From: a bacterium
Lineage (GTDB): Bacteria; CG03
Assembly (NCBI GenBank): GCA_013791675.1
Contig: VMTI01000228.1
Location: forward strand, 1 to 22,845
DNA: 22,845 nucleotides
Reading direction: 5' to 3'
The position numbers were made by a program, and so were the translations under genes. A model generated the notes under the pieces. It searched no databases. It was not told where the DNA came from and saw nothing but the letters and a program-made list of their open reading frames with translations. Of this stretch, positions 14,485-22,093 are shown piece after piece. How positions within the stretch are numbered: the first letter of the stretch is position 1; every line of letters begins with the position of its first letter.

Positions 14485-16227
14485 ATGAATGGTGAAGACA
14501 GATTGAGTAAACTGGAAAGAAGAATACGAAAGCTTGAAGAGACATTATTCGGCCACGGAACTGATGATGCGGTTTCAGCATCGGCGCCTGTCAAACCGAC
14601 GAGAGATATTCGTCCTGAATCACAACCGGTTTTTGACGCGACGGAAGGAAAAGCCGGTGCGTCGCTGGAAAATATTCTCACGGTAAAATGGTTTTCATGG
14701 GTGGGCATAGTGATGTTTACTCTGGGAATAGCGTTTTTTCTCAAATATATGGTTGAAAACAGTCTCATCGGGCCGATGGGAAGGGTGATTTCAGGCGTGT
14801 TAACCGGTGCGTTTATGATTATCTTCGGCGATGCGCTTCAGAAGGGAAAACACAAAAGCTATGGTCAGGTTCTCGCCGGCGGGGGCATAGCCGTGCTTTA
14901 TCTTGCCGTCTATTCGGCTTTTCATTTTTATCAGCTCATCGCTCAGATTCCCGCTTTTATAATAATGCTCATCATTACGGCTGTTTCATCCGCGCTCGCA
15001 ATCAGGTATTCTTCAAAGGCCATAATTTTGTTGAGCATTGTCGGCGGTTTCGCGACGCCGGCGTTGATATCTACGGGCGTGGTTAATGAGATTCCGCTCT
15101 TCACTTATTTGGCCGGGCTAAACATGGGGATTTTGGCAATAACGTTTTTCTTTCGCTGGCGGAGCATTAATTTGATAGCGTTTCTGTTTACACAAATCTG
15201 GCTGCAGAATTATTTTTCAAGTTATTTTAAACCCGAACTGCGCGGGCTTATGTTTTTTTTCACGACGCTATATTTCGTTATATACCTGCTGGTAAATGTT
15301 TTTTATAATCTGCGGAAAAAAATATCCGCGACGCGGGAGGATTTAATATTGCTGCTGGCTAACGCCGCCTTTTATTTTGGAATGGTGTACTACAAAATAA
15401 TTGAGCCGGATATGCTGAAATACTGGGGAAGTTTTCTCGCTGTTGTCCTCGGCGCGCTGTATTTTATAAACTCGCAAATTACCGCATCTTCCAACAAAGA
15501 TGATAAGTATTTTACGCTTGCGCAGCTCGGGCTGGGTATCACTTTTATCACAATAGCGATTCCCGTGGCTCTGGATTGGCACTGGGTAACGATGGCCTGG
15601 GCGACGGAGGCAATTCTTCTGTTGTGGCTGGGTTTCCGCGCCGGAGACAGCGCCACGCGCGCCGTGGCCGCGGGGCTCTTTACGGTGGTGGCGGCGAGGC
15701 TTCTTATTTTTGATACGGTGTTGAGAGGCGATTATACGCTAATAGCCAACACCCGGACGGTGACGTTTATCTTTTGCCTGACGGCTATATACGCGGCAAT
15801 CAAAATGTTCAAAGATAACAGGGAGTCTCTGAATAAGGAAGAGCTCAATTTTCCGTCAGTGCTGTTGGTTTTTTTCCATTTTCTCGCGCTGTGGTGCCTG
15901 TCGGCTGAAAGCAGGGGTTACTGGATGTCGCGGAATGCGCTGGGTTTGCTTGGCGGCAGTCTATCCGAAAATATTGGGGTCACCTATTCGGTGCTGTGGG
16001 CGATGTACGCATTTTGTGTAATGGTTTACGGTGTGTTGAAACGCGAGGTTGTTTTGAGGTCATTCGCGATAGTGATTTTTGTTATCACCGCCGCGAAAAT
16101 ATTTCTTGTTGATTCGGCGCAGTTGGGCCTGGGGCTGAGGATGATATCCTTTGTTCTGATGGGATCCATCCTTCTGATAATTTCGTACGGTTATCAGAAA
16201 TATATAGGAAAGGATAACAACTCATGA
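14485..16227 (+). CDS. DUF2339-family polytopic membrane protein
   Basis: A 580-residue inner-membrane protein of unknown function. A charged, coiled-coil-like N-terminus (DRLSKLERRIRKLEETLFG at about 5-23) and a polar linker precede the membrane part. Residues about 65-575 hold a dozen or more hydrophobic helices, beginning with NILTVKWFSWVGIVMFTLGI and including GQVLAGGGIAVLYLAVYSAF, which fit DUF2339 as I know it. The ATG has a strong GGGAGGT about eight bases upstream. The stop overlaps the next gene as ATGA, and that partner is a DUF3999 protein, a pairing I recall from other bacteria. No catalytic motif is recognised; a role in the cell envelope is inference. Confidence 0.8.
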   Translation: MNGEDRLSKLERRIRKLEETLFGHGTDDAVSASAPVKPTRDIRPESQPVFDATEGKAGASLENILTVKWFSWVGIVMFTLGIAFFLKYMVENSLIGPMGRVISGVLTGAFMIIFGDALQKGKHKSYGQVLAGGGIAVLYLAVYSAFHFYQLIAQIPAFIIMLIITAVSSALAIRYSSKAIILLSIVGGFATPALISTGVVNEIPLFTYLAGLNMGILAITFFFRWRSINLIAFLFTQIWLQNYFSSYFKPELRGLMFFFTTLYFVIYLLVNVFYNLRKKISATREDLILLLANAAFYFGMVYYKIIEPDMLKYWGSFLAVVLGALYFINSQITASSNKDDKYFTLAQLGLGITFITIAIPVALDWHWVTMAWATEAILLLWLGFRAGDSATRAVAAGLFTVVAARLLIFDTVLRGDYTLIANTRTVTFIFCLTAIYAAIKMFKDNRESLNKEELNFPSVLLVFFHFLALWCLSAESRGYWMSRNALGLLGGSLSENIGVTYSVLWAMYAFCVMVYGVLKREVVLRSFAIVIFVITAAKIFLVDSAQLGLGLRMISFVLMGSILLIISYGYQKYIGKDNNS

Positions 16228-17486
16228 GAAAATCCGCGATATTTTTAATTTTCACGCTGGTTGTTTCCGGGCTGCGGGCTGATTTCAGTGTTAACAATTG
16301 GAAGAGCGTCGGGATTATTATTTTTCCGCCGTCGGTTAAGAGTGATTACGGAAAGTTGTTATTGACCCCTGAAATTTATGACGCGTCCGAAAAATCGCTT
16401 GCCGATGCGCGAATTATAAACGGTGAGGGTGGAGAAGTGCCGTATACGCTTCTTGTCCTGTCTGAAAAAAGAAAGACAGATTATCTCAGCGCAAAAATTC
16501 TGGATTTCGGCTGCACTTCAAGTGAAACATCTTTTGATCTTTATATGGGAGAAGGCGTCGCCGCGCACAACAGAATCAAACTGCAAACCCCGGCGGAAAA
16601 TTTCGCGTACAGCCTGTGGCTGGAATCGTCAAACGACAAAAAAAAATGGAAAATTATCAAGAAGAACGGCTGGCTCTTTGATGTTACCACAGATGATTAC
16701 CGCTCACAGCATTTGCAGATATCATATCCCGATTCCACCGCGAACTATTTGAGGGTGCATATAAAAACCAAAGACGCGGGCGCGCTGCAAATCACGGGCG
16801 CCGAGGTTTTCCGCGAGACGGTGATGCCTGCGCAAGAAATAAAATACGGATATACCGTTGAATCCACCGGCGTAAAAGACGGCGTAAGCTGGATGGAATT
16901 AAAATTTGACTATAAAAACATTCCCGTAAGCCGCCTGTATCTGACGGCCGCGGATAAGAATTATCAAAGGCATGTGAAAATAATGATTCCCGGCGATAAA
17001 GATAAACCCTGGCGGCAGATTGCGGAGGGAACGGTGTGGAAGTTTGATACCGGGAGGTACCCTGATGAGAACAGCCGGATTGATTTTAATGAAACGGACG
17101 TCTCTAAATTGCGGGTTGAGATTCACAACGGTGATAACGCTCCGCTTAAGAACACACAAATAACCGCCTGCGGCGCGCGTAAGGAAATTTATTTCCCCGG
17201 CGGAGGGGCAAAGCCGTACAAGCTTTTTCTGGGAAATACCAACGCCCGCCATCCGGGGTATGATATGGCCTCTTTCTTTAAGCACATAGATAAAGCAAAT
17301 ATCATGGACTGCGGATTAGGTGTTATAAAGGAGAATAAACTTTTCGCTCCCGACGACCCCCGACCCTGGCTGGAAAAACATCCTTTGGTATTCCGGGCCA
17401 TTTTAATAGCGGTGTGTCTTCTGCTGGGTTTTATCTTTTTGCGCCGGAGTTCAGAGATAGCAAAGGGGCCAGGCGTTGAAAGTTGA
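16224..17486 (+). CDS. DUF3999-family exported, membrane-anchored protein
   Basis: A 420-residue protein with a signal peptide (about 1-19, ending GLRA) and a single hydrophobic helix near 392-407 (FRAILIAVCLLLGFIFLR) followed by a short basic tail. It should therefore be periplasmic with a C-terminal inner-membrane anchor. The body is beta-rich, with two similar parts that each contain a stretch like WKIIKKNGWLFDV (about 150) and WRQIAEGTVWKFD (about 265). This suggests repeated carbohydrate-binding-like sandwiches. The segment KPYKLFLGNTNARHPGYDMA near 330-350 is typical of DUF3999. It is translationally coupled to the DUF2339 gene. Function is unknown; partnership with DUF2339 is supported by the overlap. 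Confidence 0.75.
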   Translation: MRKSAIFLIFTLVVSGLRADFSVNNWKSVGIIIFPPSVKSDYGKLLLTPEIYDASEKSLADARIINGEGGEVPYTLLVLSEKRKTDYLSAKILDFGCTSSETSFDLYMGEGVAAHNRIKLQTPAENFAYSLWLESSNDKKKWKIIKKNGWLFDVTTDDYRSQHLQISYPDSTANYLRVHIKTKDAGALQITGAEVFRETVMPAQEIKYGYTVESTGVKDGVSWMELKFDYKNIPVSRLYLTAADKNYQRHVKIMIPGDKDKPWRQIAEGTVWKFDTGRYPDENSRIDFNETDVSKLRVEIHNGDNAPLKNTQITACGARKEIYFPGGGAKPYKLFLGNTNARHPGYDMASFFKHIDKANIMDCGLGVIKENKLFAPDDPRPWLEKHPLVFRAILIAVCLLLGFIFLRRSSEIAKGPGVES

Positions 17487-17496
17487 AAAAAGAATT

Positions 17497-17513
17497 AGAA
17501 CCGTCCCCGTTCT
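17497..17513 (+). repeat. CCGTCCCC-type short inverted repeat before nnrE/D
   Basis: AGAACCGTCCCCGTTCT has perfect five-base arms (AGAAC and GTTCT) around CGTCCCC. It shares ACCGTCCCC with the trpB and trpA repeats. It ends three bases before the ATG of the next gene and occupies the place where a ribosome-binding site would be expected. Confidence 0.6.
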
Positions 17514-17516
17514 TTC

Positions 17517-18965
17517 ATGAAAATACTTAAAGGGAGCGAAGTGATAGCCGCGGATAAGCGGGCAATAGCTTCAGGCGTCTCAGGAAGAACTCTTATGAAG
17601 CGAGCGGCGGAGGGACTTGCGGAATTTATAGATTCACTCGGCGCGAAACGTGTTGTTTTTATAACAGGTCCCGGGAATAACGGCGCCGACGGAATCGTGG
17701 CGGCAGGCTTAATCAGAAAAAACACGGAAGTTGAGATTTACTGTGTTTCTCCGCCGGAAAAAATCAATTCCAATTTTCTTTGGGCTCAATCGGTGACAGG
17801 CCGCGGCGTTGTTTTTATGCCCTCGTCCGACGCGCTTAAAGAAAGTATGAGAAAAGCCGATTATGTCGTTGACTGTATATTCGGCACGGGTTTTCACGGC
17901 GCAGCGCTCGGTCGGGCGGCTGCCGCTATAAAAGAAATAAATGCTTCGGGACGGCCTGTCATATCCTGCGATGTGCCGTCGGGGCTTGATTCGGATACGG
18001 GCGAAGCCACCCTCAGTGTGAAGGCGGATTTTACCGTGACATTCGGTTTTCCTAAAATGGGTTTGTTTGTCGGGGCGGGCGCTGAAATATCGGGTTCCTT
18101 GAGGGCAGTGGACATAGGCCTTAAGGTTCCGTCAAAAAAAACAGCGGTCTGCATGATTTCACCGTCGGATATAGCTTTGGAAATCCCCGTCAGGAACTGC
18201 GAATCGCACAAATACACTTCGGGGCATGTTCTGATTTTTGCTGGCGAGATGAAAGGCGCTTCGCGACTTGCCGCTCTCGGCGCTCTGCGGGGCGGAGCCG
18301 GCCTTGTTACGCTCGCGGGCGGGGATGGACAAAAACTCCCTGAAGCCATTGTTATTGATTATGAAACCGATTTTCTGAAATACATTAAACAAAAAAAAGT
18401 GAAAGCTATAGTCTTCGGCCCCGGTTTCGGCAGAAATTGTCCCGCTCTGGCTGTTGAAGTTATGGAAATTCTTTCAAAAACCGCACTTCCGAAAGTCATA
18501 GACGCCGACGGTATATTTCTCGCAAAAAAATACGGCTATCTTAAAAAGCTCAAAAATTGCGTGTTCACACCTCACACGGGTGAGGCGGCACAGCTCACGC
18601 GTGGGTCTCTTGTTGCCCCGCGTTCATGGAACACCGTGAAGAAACTTGCAAAAAGTTTGAATGCGGTTATTGTGTTAAAAGGCCACAGAACGGTAATTTC
18701 CGACGGTGAAACCGTTATGATAAATCCCACTGGGAATCCTGTTCTTGCATCCGGCGGCACGGGAGATCTTCTTTCGGGAGTCATGGCCGGGTTCATCGCC
18801 GGAGGTATGGGCGTTTTTGACGGCGCGAACGCTGCCGTTTACGCGCACGGACTTGCCGCTGATTTATTTCTGAAAAAAAACGGAGGCATAGGCGCGCTTG
18901 CGGGAGATATCGCCGCTCTTTTGCCGGGGGCGCTGAAAATTATAAAGGAACAGCGGTTGGCATAA
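17517..18965 (+). CDS. nnrE/nnrD: Bifunctional NAD(P)HX epimerase / dehydratase
   Basis: Metabolite-repair enzyme of 482 residues. The N-terminal YjeF_N domain (about 1-215) epimerises hydrated NAD(P)H: GPGNNGADG at 51-59, DCIFGTGFHG and SCDVPSGLDSDTG. The C-terminal ribokinase-like domain (about 225-480) dehydrates (S)-NAD(P)HX with ADP or ATP: GHVLIFAGEMKGASRLAALG, VFGPGFGR, VIDADGI, FTPHTGEAAQL, and the catalytic GGTGD at 413-417 with Asp417. Both halves look complete. The ATG lacks a Shine-Dalgarno site; a CGTCCCC inverted repeat sits there instead. rlmN follows after 20 bases. This gene is often next to acpS in bacteria; here the DUF2339/DUF3999 pair lies between them. Confidence 0.93.
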   Translation: MKILKGSEVIAADKRAIASGVSGRTLMKRAAEGLAEFIDSLGAKRVVFITGPGNNGADGIVAAGLIRKNTEVEIYCVSPPEKINSNFLWAQSVTGRGVVFMPSSDALKESMRKADYVVDCIFGTGFHGAALGRAAAAIKEINASGRPVISCDVPSGLDSDTGEATLSVKADFTVTFGFPKMGLFVGAGAEISGSLRAVDIGLKVPSKKTAVCMISPSDIALEIPVRNCESHKYTSGHVLIFAGEMKGASRLAALGALRGGAGLVTLAGGDGQKLPEAIVIDYETDFLKYIKQKKVKAIVFGPGFGRNCPALAVEVMEILSKTALPKVIDADGIFLAKKYGYLKKLKNCVFTPHTGEAAQLTRGSLVAPRSWNTVKKLAKSLNAVIVLKGHRTVISDGETVMINPTGNPVLASGGTGDLLSGVMAGFIAGGMGVFDGANAAVYAHGLAADLFLKKNGGIGALAGDIAALLPGALKIIKEQRLA

Positions 18966-18985
18966 CTGCCGCGGGAGAGAAAAAA

Positions 18986-20008
18986 GTGAGAGATATTAAA
19001 AATTTGACGAGAGAGAATCTGGAAGAAGTCTGCCGCAGCAGAGGTGTTCCCGTATTTCACGCGCAACAGCTTTTTGAATGGATTTACCGCAAAAGAGTCA
19101 ATGATTTTTCGCTTATGCCGAATGTCCCCGTTAAATTCAGGGAATATCTTAAAACAGTTTTTTATTTTTCGCAGATGGATGTTTTGAAAAAAGAAGTGTC
19201 TACCGACGGCACCGTCAAATTTCTTATGGGGCTTCCCGGAGGCCTCGCCGTTGAAAGTGTCCTTATACCCGAAAAAAAGAGGCGCACCCTCTGCGTTTCC
19301 ACACAGGCCGGATGCAAATTCGGATGCAAATTCTGCGTGAGCGGTTTAGACGGGTTTAAAAGAAATCTCACACCCGGGGAGATAACCGGACAGCTTCTTG
19401 CCGTTGAAAAGGACACGGGCGAAAAGGTGACGAACATTGTTTTTATGGGCGTGGGCGAGCCGCTTGATAATTTTGAAAATCTTATGGTGTCCATCGCTAT
19501 ATTTATGGATAACAGAGGGTTTGAAATAGGCAAAAGAAAAATCGTTATTTCCACCTGCGGTTTTGTGCCGGGTATAGATTTGCTCGCCGCACGCGGCGCG
19601 GGTTTAAGAATATCGGTTTCACTTCATTCGGCCGATGACAAAAAACGCTCTGAAATAATGCCTGTCAATAAAAAGTATGACACGGGAAAACTTATGAAAG
19701 CCCTGAAAAAATTTTATGAGAAAGAAAAATTTGCCGTCACTTTTGAATATGTTCTTATAAGCGGGTTTAACTCGTCGGAGAAGGACGCCGCCGCGCTTTC
19801 AATGTATGTGAAAGGCGTTCCGCACAAGCTCAATATAATTCCATACAATTCATCGGACTATTTCCAATGGAAGGCGCCAACGGGTGAGGAAATCGGCGCC
19901 TTTGTGGAAATCCTCAAAACGAGAGGCGTCTTTTACACCATCCGCAGGCCGAGGGGCAGGGACATATCCGCCGCCTGCGGCCAGCTCAAAGCGAAAATTA
20001 CATCTTGA
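18986..20008 (+). CDS. rlmN: Dual-specificity RNA methyltransferase RlmN
   Basis: Radical SAM enzyme that methylates C2 of A2503 in 23S rRNA and A37 in some tRNAs. The 340 residues contain the cluster motif CKFGCKFC (Cys110, Cys114, Cys117), followed by GLDGFKRNLTPGEI, the SAM-binding VFMGVGEPLDN, STCGFVPGI, SVSLHSADD, and RRPRGRDISAACGQL with Cys331 as the methyl-carrying cysteine. The start is a GTG with GGGAGAG about six bases upstream; no better ATG exists before the conserved N-terminus. The last bases overlap the -35 element of the padR promoter, so this gene probably ends the upstream transcription unit, although no terminator is seen. Confidence 0.95.
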   Translation: MRDIKNLTRENLEEVCRSRGVPVFHAQQLFEWIYRKRVNDFSLMPNVPVKFREYLKTVFYFSQMDVLKKEVSTDGTVKFLMGLPGGLAVESVLIPEKKRRTLCVSTQAGCKFGCKFCVSGLDGFKRNLTPGEITGQLLAVEKDTGEKVTNIVFMGVGEPLDNFENLMVSIAIFMDNRGFEIGKRKIVISTCGFVPGIDLLAARGAGLRISVSLHSADDKKRSEIMPVNKKYDTGKLMKALKKFYEKEKFAVTFEYVLISGFNSSEKDAAALSMYVKGVPHKLNIIPYNSSDYFQWKAPTGEEIGAFVEILKTRGVFYTIRRPRGRDISAACGQLKAKITS

Positions 20009-20033
20009 CATAATTTTCCGGAAGTATTAAACT
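20005..20033 (+). promoter_or_regulatory. Sigma-70 promoter of the padR-tolC-RND unit
   Basis: A perfect TTGACA at 20005-20010 is followed, after 17 bases, by TAAACT at 20028-20033, four of six to TATAAT. The -35 overlaps the last codons of rlmN. The predicted start is near 20040, about 45 bases before padR. This is the strongest consensus promoter in the window. Confidence 0.6.
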
Positions 20034-20050
20034 TTGGAGTAATCTAAGTT
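20030..20050. promoter_or_regulatory. Candidate PadR operator (dyad over the start site)
   Basis: AACTT at 20030-20034 and AAGTT at 20046-20050 form a perfect inverted repeat centred at 20040, covering the end of the -10 element and the predicted transcription start. This is where an autorepressor would block the promoter. Binding by the downstream PadR is inferred from position. Confidence 0.4.
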
Positions 20051-20084
20051 GGAATAGGTTGGCGTATTTTACGGAGGCGCACGG

Positions 20085-20633
20085 ATGATAAGATATAAGA
20101 TCGCTTTGCTCGGGCTGCTTAAAGAAATGCCCATGCACGGCTATGAAATAAACAGGCAGATAGAAGAAAGGCACATGCGGGACTGGGCGAAAATAAAAAT
20201 GGCGTCTATATACAATAACCTTCTGGCGCTGAACAAAAAAGGCCTTGTTGAGGTCAGGAAAAAGAAAATAGGAAAAATGCCGGAGAGAAAAGTGTATCAC
20301 ATAACATCCCGCGGCAGCAGGGAACTCAATGCTCTTTTGAAAAAAGGCCTGTCTTGTTATGAAGGAGATAGCAATGCCGTTTTTCTTCTGTCGCTGGGCT
20401 TTATGACCCATCTGTCCGGGGACAAAGCGCTGGCCGCTCTCAATGTGAGGAAAAACAGTTTGAAAGTTTTTCTGAAGCAGATTATAGATATACACCGCGG
20501 GCTTATTGATAAAATCCCGTTCAACTGGGCTTTTATAATTATCAATTCAACGAATCACATGAAAACGGAAATAAAAAATATGGAAGCGGTTATAAAAAGC
20601 GTTAAAAAAAGCGCGAAAGGTTTTAAAAAATGA
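20085..20633 (+). CDS. PadR-family transcriptional regulator
   Basis: A 182-residue regulator. The N-terminal winged helix-turn-helix spans about 5-85: ALLGLLKEMPMHGYEINRQI, then SIYNNLLALNKKGLVEVRKK and KVYHITSRGSREL, the classic PadR pattern. The C-terminal part (about 90-180) is helical, as in the Vir_act_alpha_C region used for dimerisation and ligand sensing. CGGAGG lies about eight bases before the ATG. The stop overlaps the TolC-like gene (ATGA), so the regulator leads an efflux operon. PadR proteins commonly repress their own operon and are released by toxic compounds; the ligand here is unknown. Confidence 0.9.
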   Translation: MIRYKIALLGLLKEMPMHGYEINRQIEERHMRDWAKIKMASIYNNLLALNKKGLVEVRKKKIGKMPERKVYHITSRGSRELNALLKKGLSCYEGDSNAVFLLSLGFMTHLSGDKALAALNVRKNSLKVFLKQIIDIHRGLIDKIPFNWAFIIINSTNHMKTEIKNMEAVIKSVKKSAKGFKK

Positions 20634-22093
20634 ATATAGCAGCTAAATGGTTTTCTACAAAAATGACGGCTAAGTTATACCTGATACCGGCGGCCGTGTT
20701 TTTATTGCTCCCGTCATTCGCATTTTCCGCGGATAAAGTTTTAGGCATGGCGGACTGTGTTAACATAGGGCTTGAGATGAACTTCGGTATACATAGGGCA
20801 AAGACAGACGTCAAAAGCGCTGATACAAGTCTCGCTCAGATCAATGCGCAGTACGAGCCTGTTTTAAATGTGGATGTCTCGAGGACAGGGATAAAAAATA
20901 CGGGCGCAAGCACAATCTACGGGGAGGAGATTAAAAAAGACACTCTCATATTGGGCGCTTCAAAAAAACTGGCTTTTTCCGGGGGGAATGTGAGTCTTAG
21001 CTGGCAGAACGAGATAGATGACAGCGCTTCAACTTTCAAAACAATGGCCGGGGCGACTAATCCGGGCTATAATACAGATGTGGCCATTGTTTACAGCCAA
21101 CCGCTGCTAAAAAATTTCGCGGGTAAAAATGACCGAGCCGCAATTGAGACCGTAAATCTGGGTAAAAAAATAAGTTCTTTATCTTTAGAGATTTCCATCA
21201 ATGCTCTTGTCGCGAATATAGAAAAGGCATATCTTGAACTTGTTTTTCAGAAAAAGAACCTTGTGCTGCAAAAGAAATTTCTGCAGCACGACCGCGAACT
21301 TCTTGAAGTGAACAAACGCAAATACAAAGACGGTTTATTAGAGGAAGTGGACCTCATCGCTACGGAAAGCGCGGTGACCCTTAACGAGATAGCCCTGATC
21401 CGTACCGAAGACAGTTTCAGCAATTCTCGCGACGCTTTGCTGAATATTATGGGGGTTTCATACGAGCAGGATTATATTTTTGCTTTAAACGCCAGCATTG
21501 ATGTCAGGAGCGTAAAAGAAGACGAAGTTGTTGAGAAGGCTTTTGCCAATCGGCCCGATCTGAAAGCATTGGAACTTAAAGTAATTATGGATAAGACGGC
21601 AAAAGAAATAAAGAAAAACGAGACTTTGCCGGGACTGAATTTTCAGACGAGTTATGGCTTAAGAGGTTCCGCGGGTAATTGGAGCGATGATTATAATTCC
21701 TTTGAACCTAATTGGTCGGTCGGGCTCAATTTAAAATATTTCCCGTTCAATGAATTGGCCGGCAGTCTTTTGAAGAACAGCGAGCTAATTCTTTTGAATG
21801 ACAAATCCCTTCAGGATGAACTTAAGATGAGAATACTTAAAGAGTGCAGGGAGATAACCCGCAGAATTAATACGCAGATAAAATATCTGAATTCAGCGGC
21901 AAGGATTTTGAAACTTGAGAAGAAAAAACTCAAGCTTGAAGAAATTAAATTTCAGCAGGGCAGGTCGTCTTTGCAGTGGACACTCAGGTTTCGCGATGAC
22001 CTGATAAGGGCGGAGATAGATTATCAGAGGGCAGAAACTGATTACCGCAAGGCCGTTGCCGATCTTAAGCTGATAACCGGAGAGAGGATATGA
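20630..22093 (+). CDS. TolC-family outer membrane efflux protein
   Basis: A 487-residue outer-membrane channel component of a tripartite pump. The signal peptide runs to about residue 34 (LLLPSFAFSA), slightly long; an ATG at 20663 would shorten it but has no ribosome site. Two repeated OEP halves follow, each with long helices, for example SADTSLAQINAQYEPVLNVD and QKKFLQHDRELLEVNKRKYK then DGLLEEVDLIATES in the first, and FQQGRSSLQWTLRFRDDLIR near the C-terminus in the second. The start and stop overlap padR and the RND gene by four bases each, so all three should be made together. Confidence 0.9.
   Translation: MNIAAKWFSTKMTAKLYLIPAAVFLLLPSFAFSADKVLGMADCVNIGLEMNFGIHRAKTDVKSADTSLAQINAQYEPVLNVDVSRTGIKNTGASTIYGEEIKKDTLILGASKKLAFSGGNVSLSWQNEIDDSASTFKTMAGATNPGYNTDVAIVYSQPLLKNFAGKNDRAAIETVNLGKKISSLSLEISINALVANIEKAYLELVFQKKNLVLQKKFLQHDRELLEVNKRKYKDGLLEEVDLIATESAVTLNEIALIRTEDSFSNSRDALLNIMGVSYEQDYIFALNASIDVRSVKEDEVVEKAFANRPDLKALELKVIMDKTAKEIKKNETLPGLNFQTSYGLRGSAGNWSDDYNSFEPNWSVGLNLKYFPFNELAGSLLKNSELILLNDKSLQDELKMRILKECREITRRINTQIKYLNSAARILKLEKKKLKLEEIKFQQGRSSLQWTLRFRDDLIRAEIDYQRAETDYRKAVADLKLITGERI

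Noticed and set aside
19118..19134. TGTCCCCGTT in rlmN as a repeat copy
   Set aside because: Only a partial match to the core, without inverted arms, inside conserved coding sequence.
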